DNA of 64,000 nt from Pusillimonas minor (GTDB taxonomy: Bacteria; Pseudomonadota; Gammaproteobacteria; Burkholderiales; Burkholderiaceae_B): assembly GCF_014237865.1 (NCBI RefSeq), contig NZ_JACJUU010000001.1, positions 310,001 through 374,000 on the forward strand, in the 5' to 3' direction. This document shows positions 48,481-58,451 of the stretch, piece after piece (positions within the stretch are counted from its first letter, which is position 1; each line of letters starts with the position of its first letter). Below the pieces are notes generated by a model. It searched no databases, was not told the origin of the DNA, and saw nothing but the letters and a program-made list of their open reading frames with translations. Made by a program: the position numbers and the translations under genes.

Positions 48481-49185
48481 ATGAGCGACTTTCGTCAACC
48501 CTCATACGCCGAGCAGCAATACGGCGCAGCCGCCGAGGTTGTGCGTAATCGCGTATTGCGCAATACCTACTGGCTGCTGGCGCTGTCATTAATCCCCACC
48601 GTACTGGGGGCATTCGTTGGCCTTACCACCGGCATCAACAGTGTCATGGCGGCCAGCCCCGGCATGAGCGCCATCTTCCTCCTGGTAGGCGCTTTCGGGC
48701 TCATGTTCCTTATCGAGCGCAACAAAAACAACAGCATGGGTGTTGTCCTGTTGCTGGCCTTTACTTTCTTCATGGGGCTCATGCTGTCGCGCCTTATTGG
48801 CTTTGTATTGGGCATGGGTAACGGCGCACAACTTATTATGCTGGCCTTTGGCGGTACGGCCGTGGTGTTCGGCGCCATGGCCTCGGTGGCCAGCACCACC
48901 AAACGCGACCTCTCCCATCTGCAAAAATTCTTGTTTATCGGGGTCATCGTGCTGCTGGTCGCCTCGCTGGCCAACATCTTTTTGCAGCTGCCCGCGCTAG
49001 TCATCACCATCTCAGTCATGGCTATCGGGCTGTTCTCGGTTTTGCTGCTGGTCGACCTGCAACGTATTATTCGTGGCGGCGAAACCAACTACATTTCAGC
49101 CACCCTGGCGGTCTACCTCGACCTGTACAACATTTTCGCCAACCTGCTCATGCTGTTGGGTATTTTCGGCGGCGATCGCGAGTAA
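48481..49185 (+). CDS. Bax inhibitor-1/YccA family membrane protein
   Basis: This 234-residue protein has seven predicted helices and the family features QQYGAAAEVVRNRVLRNTYWLLA near the start (split) and AVYLDLYNIFANLLMLLGIF at the end, with the conserved aspartate in YLDLYNIF. E. coli YccA interacts with FtsH; other members act as Ca2+ leak channels. The function here is unassigned. An AAAGGA site precedes the ATG. Its last 90 bases are antisense to the end of the PIN-domain gene. Confidence 0.92.
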   Translation: MSDFRQPSYAEQQYGAAAEVVRNRVLRNTYWLLALSLIPTVLGAFVGLTTGINSVMAASPGMSAIFLLVGAFGLMFLIERNKNNSMGVVLLLAFTFFMGLMLSRLIGFVLGMGNGAQLIMLAFGGTAVVFGAMASVASTTKRDLSHLQKFLFIGVIVLLVASLANIFLQLPALVITISVMAIGLFSVLLLVDLQRIIRGGETNYISATLAVYLDLYNIFANLLMLLGIFGGDRE

Positions 49186-49782
49186 CCGCTTTAATCTAAA
49201 CAAGCGTTCGCGCTTAAGCACTTCATCAATGGGGCCGGACACCCGGCCCACCGCCTCGAAGTCGCTTTCTATCTTCAGCAACGCCGACGTCACCACGTCG
49301 GCGTTTTGCTGCCAGCATCGGGTCAGCAGTTCGTCCGGGTCAAGCAGCATCAACCCCAGCCCCCTCAGTTCGGCCCGGTTAAAGTCTTTGATGTTGCGTG
49401 TCACAACGGCAATACTGGCCGGGCCGATACGCTCACGCACTTTACGGGCTGCCGCCACAACATGCCAGTCTTTAGGGTCGCTACGCTTTAACCCCTCTTT
49501 AAACTCGCTGACGTCACCCTGATCGGCATCGGGATACGCCACTTGCAAGTCGCCCCATTGCGTCTGGATATCGTCAGGGCTGGCGTCCCATAAGCGTGCT
49601 GCATTGCGACGCCACTCGTCGCCAATGATGGGGCTCCAGGCTGGCCTGAACAACCCGTTGTCGACCAGACGAAGCAACAAGCGACGCACGACATTGGAAA
49701 TGAGTACGCACGTGTCGATGACAATAATGTCAGGTAAAGGCTTGACCAAAGCGGGCGACACATTTGAAGCAGAAAGATTCAC
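49096..49782 (-). CDS. Orphan PIN-domain protein
   Basis: This 228-residue protein has an N-terminal PIN domain with the acidic set intact: D23 (VIDTCVLIS), E56 (GDEWRRN), D105 (PKDWHVVAAA) and D133 (NIKDFN). PIN proteins are Mg2+-dependent ribonucleases. The remaining 90 residues are Glu/Leu/Gln-rich and helical. The start is a GTG overlapping the recO stop as GTGA. No small antitoxin gene adjoins it, which speaks against a VapBC pair. The 3' end overlaps the Bax inhibitor-1 gene on the opposite strand. The RNA target is unknown. Confidence 0.75.
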   Translation of the reverse strand: MNLSASNVSPALVKPLPDIIVIDTCVLISNVVRRLLLRLVDNGLFRPAWSPIIGDEWRRNAARLWDASPDDIQTQWGDLQVAYPDADQGDVSEFKEGLKRSDPKDWHVVAAARKVRERIGPASIAVVTRNIKDFNRAELRGLGLMLLDPDELLTRCWQQNADVVTSALLKIESDFEAVGRVSGPIDEVLKRERLFRLKRLLAIAAENTQQHEQVGENVVQVEVDRQGG

Positions 49783-50366
49783 AGTCGCTGCAGCTCCATC
49801 AGTACTTTTCGCGTGCGCAACGGCCTGCCTGACAGCAATTCATCCAGCCGTTCACGCAGGCTTCTGCGCAACTCGGGCTCAAGCGCCGGGTCGTTGAAAT
49901 CGGGAGGAGATTCATCCAGGCCATAACCCGTTTCTTGCAACAGCACCCATTCGAACCGACGCAAAGCGGCAGCTGCGCCGCCACCGGCGGCCAACTGAAC
50001 CAGCGCAGCATCGTAGGCATCGTAAAGCAATGGGTGCGGGTCTTCGCGCGGCAACAGCCTGAGCACCAGCTCGTTCAGGTACCAGGCCGACATCAAAGCA
50101 CGACCGGCCAATGGTCGGATACCCAAGGTTTCTGCCCGCGTAAGGGTTTTGACTTCGGCAGCCCCCGTCCAGGACAGCAACAACGGCTGAAAACCCGACA
50201 ACACCGAACGCAATGTGGAATATGGTCGTTTAGCGCCCTTTGCCACGAGGGCAACCTGGCCGTGATCACGCGAAAAAACCTGTATTAGCAAAGAGGTTTC
50301 ACGCCACGGTGCGGCGTGCAATAAATACGCTACGGTCTCGTTGACCCGCGTACTTCGCTTACTCAT
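49779..50366 (-). CDS. recO: DNA repair protein RecO (short form)
   Basis: RecO loads RecA on SSB-coated DNA in the RecFOR pathway. The 195 residues keep the OB-fold N-terminus (AYLLHAAPWRETSLLIQVFSRDHG, split; near 13-36) and the helical domain to LLQETGYGLDE. About 45-50 residues that usually follow, including the cysteine-bearing lobe, are absent. The chain rejoins with ELRRSLRERLDELLSGRPLRTRKVL, the usual C-terminal helix. No frameshift is apparent. The start overlaps the era stop by eight bases and the stop overlaps the PIN gene. Confidence 0.85.
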   Translation of the reverse strand: MSKRSTRVNETVAYLLHAAPWRETSLLIQVFSRDHGQVALVAKGAKRPYSTLRSVLSGFQPLLLSWTGAAEVKTLTRAETLGIRPLAGRALMSAWYLNELVLRLLPREDPHPLLYDAYDAALVQLAAGGGAAAALRRFEWVLLQETGYGLDESPPDFNDPALEPELRRSLRERLDELLSGRPLRTRKVLMELQRL

Positions 50367-51246
50367 ACCCCAGGTCGCGCAGAGCGGCTTCGCGGTCAGA
50401 CCAGCCCTTTCGCACTTTGATGTAGATTTCGAGGAACACGGGTTTGTCGAGCAGCTTTTCGATGTCTTGACGAGCCTCGGTGGCGATACGCTTCATGTGC
50501 ATGCCGCCTGCACCCAGCAAGATAGGACGATGACTTTCACGCTCGATGACGATACAGGCCGCCACCTTGACCGAGCGGCCCTCTTCTTCCCATTGCTCGA
50601 TGACGACAGTACAACCGTAAGGCAATTCGTCACCCACCAAGCGGAATATCTTTTCACGAATCAGTTCGGCCGCAATAAAACGCACCGGGCGGTCGGTCAG
50701 GGCGTCGGCTTCAAACATGGGCTCGCCCTCGGGCAGACGCGTGGCAATTTCGTCGAGCAAGGTATCGAGCTGAACGGACTTGACCGCGCTGACCGGCACC
50801 ACGGCTGAGTATGGGAACTGGGCGGTCAGCTTACTGACGAACGCAAACATGGCGTTTTTGTCTTTCAGGCTGTCGACTTTGCTGATGACCAGAATGGTTT
50901 TATTGCCCTTGGGCAATAAGGGCAGAAGCTGTGCATCGCCTTCTGACCACTTGCCTGCTTCGACCACGTGCAACACGACATCGACGTCGGCAAGCGCCTG
51001 GGTTACCACGCGGTTCATCATCCGGTTCATGGCGCCGCCATGACGTGTCTGGAAACCGGGCGTGTCGACAAATACGAACTGCTCGTGGTCGCGCGTTAAC
51101 ACACCATTGATGCGGTGACGCGTAGTTTGCGCCTTGCGCGAGACAATGGAAATTTTGCTGCCGATCAGGGCATTGGCCAGCGTCGACTTGCCGACATTCG
51201 GGCGACCGACAATAGCGACGAAGCCGCAACGAAAAGGTGTGCTCAT
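50359..51246 (-). CDS. era: GTPase Era
   Basis: This 295-residue essential GTPase assists 16S rRNA maturation and 30S assembly. G1 is GRPNVGKST (14-22), G3 is DTPG (61-64) and G4 is SKVD (near 126). The C-terminal KH domain contains [16 protein letters not shown] and ends before a conserved [12 protein letters not shown]. The start overlaps the rnc stop as ATGA, so lepB-rnc-era-recO-PIN form one tightly coupled run. Confidence 0.98.
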   Translation of the reverse strand: MSTPFRCGFVAIVGRPNVGKSTLANALIGSKISIVSRKAQTTRHRINGVLTRDHEQFVFVDTPGFQTRHGGAMNRMMNRVVTQALADVDVVLHVVEAGKWSEGDAQLLPLLPKGNKTILVISKVDSLKDKNAMFAFVSKLTAQFPYSAVVPVSAVKSVQLDTLLDEIATRLPEGEPMFEADALTDRPVRFIAAELIREKIFRLVGDELPYGCTVVIEQWEEEGRSVKVAACIVIERESHRPILLGAGGMHMKRIATEARQDIEKLLDKPVFLEIYIKVRKGWSDREAALRDLGYE

Positions 51247-51998
51247 TTGTTTTCCTGTGGTACGGCGACGGGCAACGACAATTGTGTATTTTTACGAGCA
51301 CGCCGACTGCCGCCTTTGGCCGGGCCCATGGCCTGGATAAGCGCAATGATTTCGGTGGCGGCCAACTGTTCTGCCGCCCGACGGCTGGTGCCCGACGCAG
51401 AAACCTTGAGGTCGAGCTTGGGAACGGCACATTCGACGTCGAACATTTGGCTGTGTGCCGCACCGCGCGTGGCCACAACGGTATATTGCGGCAAGTCGAG
51501 CTTGCGCCCTTGCAACAGCTCTTGAAGCAAGGTTTTGGGATCTTTGCCCAATGTTTTTGGGTCGACCTTGGCCAGCAAGGGCGCATACAACCGCGACACC
51601 ACCGATTGCGCGGCATCGAAACCGCCATCGAGAAATACCGCGCCAAAAATGGCTTCGAGGGCGTCGGCCAGTATGGAAGGCCGACGGAACCCGCCACTTT
51701 TAAGTTCGCCCTCGCCCAGACGCAAGAAATTGGATAAATGCAATGATTGTGCGATTTCAGCCAGCGACGACTGCTTGACCAGATTGGCGCGCAACCGCGA
51801 CAAGTCGCCTTCGTCGACTTTGGGGAAGCGATCGAAAAGCAAGGCCGCCACCACAAAATTAAGCACCGAATCACCCAGGAATTCGAAGCGCTCGTTGTGG
51901 CGCGCGTTATGGCTGCGATGCGTCAGCGCCTGATCGAGAAACGCCTGGTCGTTGAAACGATAACCCAGCGCCGATTCGAGGTTAGCCAGAGATGTCAT
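51243..51998 (-). CDS. rnc: Ribonuclease III
   Basis: This 251-residue double-strand-specific endoribonuclease processes rRNA precursors and structured mRNAs. The catalytic signature [13 protein letters not shown] lies at 36-48 and the C-terminal double-stranded RNA-binding domain at about 155-225. A lysine/arginine-rich tail follows. The start overlaps the lepB stop by one base (TGATG on the minus strand). Confidence 0.98.
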   Translation of the reverse strand: MTSLANLESALGYRFNDQAFLDQALTHRSHNARHNERFEFLGDSVLNFVVAALLFDRFPKVDEGDLSRLRANLVKQSSLAEIAQSLHLSNFLRLGEGELKSGGFRRPSILADALEAIFGAVFLDGGFDAAQSVVSRLYAPLLAKVDPKTLGKDPKTLLQELLQGRKLDLPQYTVVATRGAAHSQMFDVECAVPKLDLKVSASGTSRRAAEQLAATEIIALIQAMGPAKGGSRRARKNTQLSLPVAVPQENK

Positions 51999-52885
51999 CA
52001 GTTAAACCGGCCAATGCGACCCAGATCGCCGAAATTCATCCAGATGAAAAAGGCCCGGCCCACGATGTTCTCGTCGGGCACAAACCCCCAGTAACGGCTG
52101 TCGAGACTGTTGTCACGGTTATCCCCCATCATGAAGTAATGCCCTTCGGGAACCACACAGCGCATGCCACCCGGAAAATACCCGCACTGGTCGCGATAGG
52201 GATAATCGGAAATGGCGGACAAATCTTGATAGGCCCGTTTATTTAACAGGATTTTATGTTCTTTGGCACCCAGTTTTTCGATGAACTGGCTGATATAAGC
52301 TGAACGATCGGGTTCGTAGTAGTCGCCGTCGCGGACCAGCGGCACTTCTTGCCCGTTAATGAACAAGGTTTTGTTCTGGTATACGACCTCGTCACCGGCC
52401 ACGCCAACCACGCGCTTGATGTAATCGATGTCAGGGTCTACGGGATACCGGAAAACAACGACATCACCTCGTTGGGGTGAACCCAGCTCGATGACCTTCT
52501 TGTCGATGACAGGCAGGCGAACACCGTATTCGTACTTGTTTACCAGGATCAGATCGCCGTTTTGCAATGTTGGCAGCATCGACCCGGAAGGGATGCGAAA
52601 CGGTTCGACAATGAACGAACGCAGCACAAACACAAACAGAATAACCGGGAAGAAGCTGACGCAGTACTCGATAAACCAGGGTACCCGGTGCGCTTTGTCG
52701 TAGGCGGCCTGGCGCAAGCGAGCGGCCTCGATGGAGCCCACGCCGGTGGGCGCGGCGTCGTATATCGCCATTTCGGCCTCGGCACGACGCCGACGACGTG
52801 CGCGAAGATAGAAGTAGTCGGTTGCCCAAACCACACCGGTAATCACCAGCAACACAAATAAAATCAGTGCGAAATCCCAGTTCAT
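51998..52885 (-). CDS. lepB: Signal peptidase I
   Basis: This 295-residue inner-membrane protease removes signal peptides. Two N-terminal transmembrane helices (about 3-22 and 69-89) flank a basic cytosolic loop. The catalytic dyad is S102 (PSGSML) and K157 (DYIKRVVGV). The C-terminal box [14 protein letters not shown] is intact. It starts 22 bases after the lepA stop, in the common lepA-lepB order. Confidence 0.98.
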   Translation of the reverse strand: MNWDFALILFVLLVITGVVWATDYFYLRARRRRRAEAEMAIYDAAPTGVGSIEAARLRQAAYDKAHRVPWFIEYCVSFFPVILFVFVLRSFIVEPFRIPSGSMLPTLQNGDLILVNKYEYGVRLPVIDKKVIELGSPQRGDVVVFRYPVDPDIDYIKRVVGVAGDEVVYQNKTLFINGQEVPLVRDGDYYEPDRSAYISQFIEKLGAKEHKILLNKRAYQDLSAISDYPYRDQCGYFPGGMRCVVPEGHYFMMGDNRDNSLDSRYWGFVPDENIVGRAFFIWMNFGDLGRIGRFN

Positions 52886-52907
52886 TGACCTGCTACCCTT
52901 GCGTTCA

Positions 52908-54701
52908 TTATTTGTCTTCGACTTGAAGGATGGCCAGGAAGGCCTCTTGCGGGATTTCTACGTTGCCCACCTGCTTCATTCGTTTTTTGCCGGCCTTTTG
53001 CTTCTCGAGCAATTTCTTTTTACGCGAGATGTCGCCGCCGTAGCACTTTGCCAGCACGTTTTTACGGAGCGCCTTGACGCTTTCCCGGGCGATGATTTCG
53101 GAGCCAATAGCGGCCTGAATGGCGATATCGAACATTTGCCGTGGGATCAGGCCGCGCATTTTGCTGCAGACTTCGCGCCCGCGATAACGTGCATTACTGC
53201 GGTGGACCATCATGGACAGGGCATCGACCCGGTCGCCGTTGATAAGCAAGTCGACACGCACTACATCGGACGCCCGGTACTCTTTGAACTCGTAGTCCAT
53301 TGAGGCATAACCACGTGATACCGATTTAAGGCGATCGAAGAAATCGAGCACGATTTCGGCCAAGGGGATTTCGTATGTCAGGTGCACTTGCCGACCGTGG
53401 TAGGTCATGTCGAGCTGCATGCCGCGCTTGTTGTTGCAGAGCGTCATGACGGGGCCGACGTAATCTTGCGGCATGAACAAAGTGACTTTGACGATAGGCT
53501 CGCGGATTTCGGCAATACTGCCGACATCGGGCATGCGCGACGGGCTTTCGATCATGGTGACCGAACCGTCTCGTTGCTCGACCTCGTAAACCACCGACGG
53601 TGCGGTGGTAATGATGTCCATATCGAACTCGCGTTCGAGGCGCTCTTGCACGATTTCCATGTGCAACATGCCCAGAAAGCCGCACCGGAAACCAAAGCCC
53701 AGCGCTTGCGATACTTCGGGCTCGAACATCAGGGCCGAATCGTTAAGCTTGAGTTTTTCGAGAGAGTCGCGCAACTGATCGTACTCGCTGCTTTCGACAG
53801 GATAAAGCCCGGCGAAAACCTGGGGCTTGACCTCTTTGAAACCTGGCAACGGCGACGCGGCCGGACGACCGGCCAGCGTGACGGTATCGCCCACCTTGGC
53901 GTCTTCGAGTTGCTTGATGCCCGCAATGACAAAGCCGACTTCGCCGGCCGAGAGCTCGGTGCGCGGCAGCGACTTGGGCGTAAACACACCCACCTGCTCG
54001 CACAGGTGGGTAGCACCACTGGCCATAAGCAAAATTTTGTCTTTCGGGCGCAGCACCCCATTGACGATACGCACCAGCATGACCACGCCCACGTAATTGT
54101 CGAACCACGAATCGACAATAAGCGCCTGGAGCGGTTCGGAGGCATTGCCTTTTGGCGGCGGCACCTTGGCCACAACCATTTCAAGAATTTCGTCGATGCC
54201 CACCCCGGTTTTGGCGCTGGCCAATACCGCCTCTGAGGCATCGATACCAATCACATCTTCGATCTCTTGGCGGGCGGATTCAGGGTCGGCCGAGGGGAGA
54301 TCCATTTTATTTAAAACCGGCAAGACCTCAACGCCAAGCTCGATGGCTGTATAGCAGTTGGCCACCGTTTGCGCCTCGACACCCTGCGACGCATCGACCA
54401 CCAGCAGCGCACCTTCGCAGGCCGACAGCGAACGGCTGACTTCGTAGGAAAAATCGACGTGACCCGGGGTGTCGATGAGGTTCAGGGCGTAAACCTTGCC
54501 ATCTTGGGCCTTGTACTGCAACGACGCTGTTTGCGCCTTGATGGTGATCCCCCGCTCGCGCTCGATATCCATGGAGTCGAGTACTTGCTGGGACATTTCG
54601 CGGTCTTGGAGACCCCCGCAACGCTGGATCAGGCGATCGGCCAGGGTGGATTTGCCATGATCGATGTGGGCGATAATTGAGAAGTTGCGGATGTGATCCA
54701 T
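52908..54701 (-). CDS. lepA: Elongation factor 4 (LepA)
   Basis: This 597-residue translational GTPase is related to EF-G and acts in initiation or ribosome back-translocation. The G domain has [14 protein letters not shown] (G1), DTPGHVDF (G3) and NKMDLP (G4). The LepA-specific C-terminal domain is present, including [20 protein letters not shown] and the basic tail. The ATG at 54701 ([14 protein letters not shown]) is the family start; a further ATG 23 codons upstream falls inside the terminator loop region and is not preferred. Confidence 0.98.
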   Translation of the reverse strand: MDHIRNFSIIAHIDHGKSTLADRLIQRCGGLQDREMSQQVLDSMDIERERGITIKAQTASLQYKAQDGKVYALNLIDTPGHVDFSYEVSRSLSACEGALLVVDASQGVEAQTVANCYTAIELGVEVLPVLNKMDLPSADPESARQEIEDVIGIDASEAVLASAKTGVGIDEILEMVVAKVPPPKGNASEPLQALIVDSWFDNYVGVVMLVRIVNGVLRPKDKILLMASGATHLCEQVGVFTPKSLPRTELSAGEVGFVIAGIKQLEDAKVGDTVTLAGRPAASPLPGFKEVKPQVFAGLYPVESSEYDQLRDSLEKLKLNDSALMFEPEVSQALGFGFRCGFLGMLHMEIVQERLEREFDMDIITTAPSVVYEVEQRDGSVTMIESPSRMPDVGSIAEIREPIVKVTLFMPQDYVGPVMTLCNNKRGMQLDMTYHGRQVHLTYEIPLAEIVLDFFDRLKSVSRGYASMDYEFKEYRASDVVRVDLLINGDRVDALSMMVHRSNARYRGREVCSKMRGLIPRQMFDIAIQAAIGSEIIARESVKALRKNVLAKCYGGDISRKKKLLEKQKAGKKRMKQVGNVEIPQEAFLAILQVEDK

Positions 54702-54749
54702 AAACCAGCAGAAAGTGAAGTTGCCTTGGGGCAAAGGTTTGAAGAAATA

Positions 54750-54782
54750 ATAAGTAAAAGAGGAGCGCATGTTGCGCCCCTC
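54750..54782 (-). terminator. Intrinsic terminator between degP and lepA
   Basis: On the minus strand GAGGGGCGC pairs with GCGCTCCTC (one G-T pair) around AACAT and is followed by TTTTACTT. It separates the sigma-E/degP unit from lepA-lepB-rnc-era-recO, although read-through is possible. Confidence 0.75.
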
Positions 54783-54819
54783 TGGGTACCACTAACGCAT
54801 TTTAGCTGTTTTATGCGCT

Positions 54820-56307
54820 TTATTTTGCCGGAGTCACAACCACCCACTGCGATTGCCCACCGCGCTGAACCAGCAACGCAGCAGCACGCGACTTGTCGAG
54901 CCCGGAGACCAGTTTGGCAAACTGTTCAGGGTCTTTGACGTCGGCGTCGTTCAGGGTAAGAATAATGTCGCCCGGGGCGATGCCCGCAGCCGCAGCCGGG
55001 CCGCCGGCCTCGGTCACCAGTACACCCGTACGCACTTTCTCGCGTTCTTTGACATTGGGCGGAATGACAGACACTTTCAGGCCCAGCGCATCGGCCGCTG
55101 TCGCGTCAGGTGTAGCAGCCGCCTGATCGGGGGCAGGTGCCTCGGCTTCGAATTCGCCGACCTTGACACGCAACGTGACTTCTTTACCCTTGCGCCATAC
55201 TTGCATGCTGGCGCGTGTACCCGGCTTGGTGCCACCGACAACCCGGGGCAAGTCAGACCACTGCGTGATGGGCGTGGATTCAAAACGCGTGATGACGTCG
55301 CCCGGCTGTACACCGGCCTCGGCAGCGGGGCCACCCTCTTCAACGTTACTGACCATCGCGCCTTCGGCCTTGGGCAGGCCAATGGCTTTGGCAACCTCTT
55401 CGGCGACCGGGCCGATTTGTACGCCGATGCGACCGCGGGTGACTTTGCCGTCGGTTTTAAGTTGCTCGACAATGCGCATGGCCTCGTCGATAGGAATGGC
55501 CAGGGAGATCCCCATGAAACCGCCACTTTGCGACACAATTTGAGAGTTGATGCCAACGACATTGCCGGCCAGGTCGAGCAGCGGCCCGCCCGAGTTGCCC
55601 GGGTTGACGGCGACGTCGGTTTGAATAAAGGGCAAATAGTCGCCGGTATCACGATTAATCGCGCTGACGATACCTGATGTTACGGTGGACTCGAGGCCAA
55701 ACGGCGAGCCAATAGCCAATACCCACTGGCCCTTACGCAAGGTTTTAGAGTCGCCGATAGGCAGGGGCTTTAACCCGGCAGCTTCAATTTTGATCAGGGC
55801 AACGTCGGTACGCGCATCGGTGCCGACAATTTTTGCTTTGTATTCTTTGCCATCGGTCATGGTCACAAAAATACCGTTGGCGCCTTCAACCACGTGCGTG
55901 TTGGTCAGGATGTAGCCGTCTTGGGAAATAATGAACCCGGAACCCACGCCGCGCGGAACCTCGCGCTGCTGCCCATCGGGCGTTGGCGCCGGCGCATTGC
56001 GCTGGCGGCCGCCCCCCGGCGGAACGAAGTCAGGGCCAAAAAACCAACGGAACATTTCGTAGGGGTCGTTGCCGGGGCCCATAGGCGACGAACGCACCGA
56101 AACGTTTTCGGTGGTGCGAATGTTGACAACCGACCCTTCGGACTTGGCCACGACCTCGGTGAAATCGGGAACAGACAAGACCGGCACGCTGGATTGTGCC
56201 TGCGCTTGCGCCTGAGCGGCATGGCCTGCAAATGCAACAACGCATGCGGTTGCTGCGGCAAACACGAATCGCTTCAACGAACTGTCGGCAGTAGTTGAAC
56301 GCATCAT
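54820..56307 (-). CDS. degP: Do-type periplasmic serine protease (DegP/MucD)
   Basis: This 495-residue HtrA-family protease and chaperone degrades misfolded envelope proteins. A signal peptide (about 1-34, ending AQA) is followed by the trypsin-like domain with triad H138 (TNTHVVEG), D168 (DARTDVAL) and S239 (NPGNSGGPL). Two PDZ domains follow, near 285-375 and 405-490. It sits directly behind rpoE-rseA-rseB, as mucD does in Pseudomonas, consistent with membership of the envelope stress response. Confidence 0.96.
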   Translation of the reverse strand: MMRSTTADSSLKRFVFAAATACVVAFAGHAAQAQAQAQSSVPVLSVPDFTEVVAKSEGSVVNIRTTENVSVRSSPMGPGNDPYEMFRWFFGPDFVPPGGGRQRNAPAPTPDGQQREVPRGVGSGFIISQDGYILTNTHVVEGANGIFVTMTDGKEYKAKIVGTDARTDVALIKIEAAGLKPLPIGDSKTLRKGQWVLAIGSPFGLESTVTSGIVSAINRDTGDYLPFIQTDVAVNPGNSGGPLLDLAGNVVGINSQIVSQSGGFMGISLAIPIDEAMRIVEQLKTDGKVTRGRIGVQIGPVAEEVAKAIGLPKAEGAMVSNVEEGGPAAEAGVQPGDVITRFESTPITQWSDLPRVVGGTKPGTRASMQVWRKGKEVTLRVKVGEFEAEAPAPDQAAATPDATAADALGLKVSVIPPNVKEREKVRTGVLVTEAGGPAAAAGIAPGDIILTLNDADVKDPEQFAKLVSGLDKSRAAALLVQRGGQSQWVVVTPAK

Positions 56308-56330
56308 GGAGACTCCTTTGAGGTTTTGAT

Positions 56331-57353
56331 TTATTGTTGCCCGCCCGCCGGCGCAATAAACTGTGTTTGCTCGGCGACGGCCTGCAAAGTGGCAACGGGT
56401 ACTGCACCCAATGCCGTCAGCCAGTAATCGCCGATACGGGTAGCAAAAACATTGATTGCCCCGTTTTTACGTGCGCCCTTTGACAGACTGCGTGTGGTGC
56501 GTGCAGCTTCGAACGGTTCGATGAAGACAGAAATTGCAGCCAGGCCATCGGACAACACCAGATGCTTTACTGCTTCGCCGGATTTCATGGGACGGGAAAT
56601 CTGGGTGGCAAACTGGAAGCCCGGTGGCGTGTGGATCCGCCACCCCAACTGGGACGCATCGATACTATGCGTGGCGATCTCTACCTGTTTCCAGTTGCCT
56701 GTATTCCAGGCAGAGTGCAGGTGTTCGGGAGAGACCTTTTCGCCGACCTGCAGCATGGTGAATGCAATGTCATCGACAATCGTCAAGCCGTTTACCGTTT
56801 GAGCCTTGACCAATAAATTAGTTTCACGATCGACGCAAAATTTATAGCCATAGCGATCGGGCGTTTTGGGGTTGACGTGTACAACCGTGCATTCGCGCCC
56901 GGCAACCCGACTGGGTTGGGTGTCGCGCATGAAGTTGTAGTGGCCCATCAGGTGACCGGTATCACCCAGGAACATCCCCGGGAACCGATCGGTACGCGCT
57001 TCTTCGACCAACACCAGCTTCTTTTCGGGAATAAGACAATACAGGGTGTCGTTATGGCGAATGAACTCGCGCGGCTTGCCGTCGAGCACCTCGAGACGTT
57101 CGCGCTCGCCCGTGCCGTCGACCACATGCGTGATACGCGACGATTGCATCGCGCCATTTTCTTGATAGGTGAACACACCGGCGTAATCGGTGGCCCGCGC
57201 AGCCTCTTGGGCCCGCTTGAGCAATGCGATGACTTCGTCGGTACTGGCCGGCACTGACTGGGCGCCGGCGACGCCGGCCATGCAAAAACCGGCCAGCACT
57301 ACAGAAAACACCCTTAACCAATGAACAGAATATCGCATCATGCATGCAGTCAT
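56331..57353 (-). CDS. rseB: Sigma-E regulatory protein RseB/MucB
   Basis: This 340-residue periplasmic protein has a signal peptide (about 1-31, VAGAQ) and the two-domain MucB/RseB fold: an N-terminal LolA-like domain (YAGVFTYQENGAMQSSRITH, near 58-77) and a C-terminal domain. RseB binds RseA and shields it from DegS-type cleavage, and it senses mislocalised LPS. The start overlaps the rseA stop as ATGA; two further ATGs follow within six codons. Confidence 0.94.
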   Translation of the reverse strand: MTACMMRYSVHWLRVFSVVLAGFCMAGVAGAQSVPASTDEVIALLKRAQEAARATDYAGVFTYQENGAMQSSRITHVVDGTGERERLEVLDGKPREFIRHNDTLYCLIPEKKLVLVEEARTDRFPGMFLGDTGHLMGHYNFMRDTQPSRVAGRECTVVHVNPKTPDRYGYKFCVDRETNLLVKAQTVNGLTIVDDIAFTMLQVGEKVSPEHLHSAWNTGNWKQVEIATHSIDASQLGWRIHTPPGFQFATQISRPMKSGEAVKHLVLSDGLAAISVFIEPFEAARTTRSLSKGARKNGAINVFATRIGDYWLTALGAVPVATLQAVAEQTQFIAPAGGQQ

Positions 57354-57844
57354 CGGGAGAGCGCCCCCCCGTCGAATGACACCTGACGAATGGGGTTTAC
57401 CCCTGCGAACTGCCGGTGCGCATCGACGTAGTCGCCCAAGCTGCCGTCGTCGGTAGACGCCAGCACCGGCCCGGCCGGCGCCGATGTACCCGGCTGACCA
57501 ACGAGGTAAGGCATGGCGACCCAGACGACAGTGGCAACCGCAGCGGCCACGGCAAACCCGGACAAGCCCAGGCGAGCGCCTGACACCTTACGGCGTGGCG
57601 CGACAATAGGCGGTTCTTCGTCGATAGCCTTGGACAGCCGCGCATAGAACAGGTCGGACGGCTGCACGGCAAGCTCTTTGCTGCGCATGACGTCGCCAAT
57701 AAGGTGGTAGGTATCCCAGACTTGACGGCCATAGGGGGTGTCAAGGTCTTCGGGACGGATTTCGCCGTCGCCATCTACCCAGGCCGAAATACTTTCTTCC
57801 CAGACTGTTTCGTTATCAGAGCGCGTCTGAACTTGCATATTCAA
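57350..57844 (-). CDS. rseA: Anti-sigma-E factor RseA
   Basis: This 164-residue single-pass membrane protein has an N-terminal cytosolic anti-sigma domain (WEESISAWVDGDGE ... YGRQVWDTYHLIGDVMRS, split) that should hold RpoE, one transmembrane helix (about 95-113) and a periplasmic tail of about 50 residues. It follows rpoE by four bases and is coupled to rseB. A run of seven Gs lies in the last codons on the coding strand. Confidence 0.92.
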   Translation of the reverse strand: MNMQVQTRSDNETVWEESISAWVDGDGEIRPEDLDTPYGRQVWDTYHLIGDVMRSKELAVQPSDLFYARLSKAIDEEPPIVAPRRKVSGARLGLSGFAVAAAVATVVWVAMPYLVGQPGTSAPAGPVLASTDDGSLGDYVDAHRQFAGVNPIRQVSFDGGALSR

Positions 57845-57848
57845 CTCC

Positions 57849-58451
57849 TTACCACCGTTGCCGGTCGCCGCCGGCCTCTAGAACGGGGCGCAATTGCGCC
57901 GCGATTGCTTCGCGAGCGCGGAAAATACGCGAACGCACCGTACCTATCGGACAATTCATGGTTTGGGCAATGTCTTCGTATGTCATGCCTTCGATTTCAC
58001 GGAGCACAATTGCCGTACGCAGATCTTCGGGTAGCGTGTCGATGGCGGCGTTTACGGTATCGACCACCTGACGACTGGCCATTAAAGATTCTGGCGTACT
58101 GATATCGGTTAGGTTGTCGATTTGGTCAAAAGTTTCATTGTCTTCAGTTTCGACAATACTTGACCCCATCGGGCGCCGGTGATTGGCGGCTTGCCAATTA
58201 CGCGCCGTATTGATGGCAATACGATACAACCAGGTATAGAAGGCGCTGTCGCCGCGAAACTGCGGTAATGCGCGATACGCCTTGATGAACGCTTCTTGGG
58301 CAACGTCTTCAACTTCTGACGGTTCGCGAACCATACGTGACAACAACCGCATGATTTTGCGTTGATACTTGAGGACCAGCAGATCGAACGCGCGTTTGTC
58401 ACCCCGTTGCACACGGGCGACAAGATCGGCGTCGACATCTCGCTCGCTCAC
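57849..58451 (-). CDS. rpoE: Extracytoplasmic function sigma factor RpoE (AlgU-like)
   Basis: This 200-residue ECF sigma factor has region 2 (LVLKYQRKIMRLLSRMV ... DVAQEAFIKAYRAL, near 25-62) and region 4 (LPEDLRTAIVLREIEGMTYE, near 139-158, then GTVRSRIFRARE). It directs envelope stress genes when RseA is degraded. The gene starts inside the end of the YgfX-like gene (four-base overlap), so it can be expressed from the fabF side. No clear sigma-E consensus (GGAACTT-N16-TCTGA) was found immediately upstream. Confidence 0.96.
   Translation of the reverse strand: MSERDVDADLVARVQRGDKRAFDLLVLKYQRKIMRLLSRMVREPSEVEDVAQEAFIKAYRALPQFRGDSAFYTWLYRIAINTARNWQAANHRRPMGSSIVETEDNETFDQIDNLTDISTPESLMASRQVVDTVNAAIDTLPEDLRTAIVLREIEGMTYEDIAQTMNCPIGTVRSRIFRAREAIAAQLRPVLEAGGDRQRW

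Noticed and set aside
57361-57370. Run of seven C (G on the coding strand) at the end of rseA, near the rseB start
   Set aside because: It could slip, but seven is modest in a GC-rich genome and it affects only the last residues of RseA. Phase variation is not supported.
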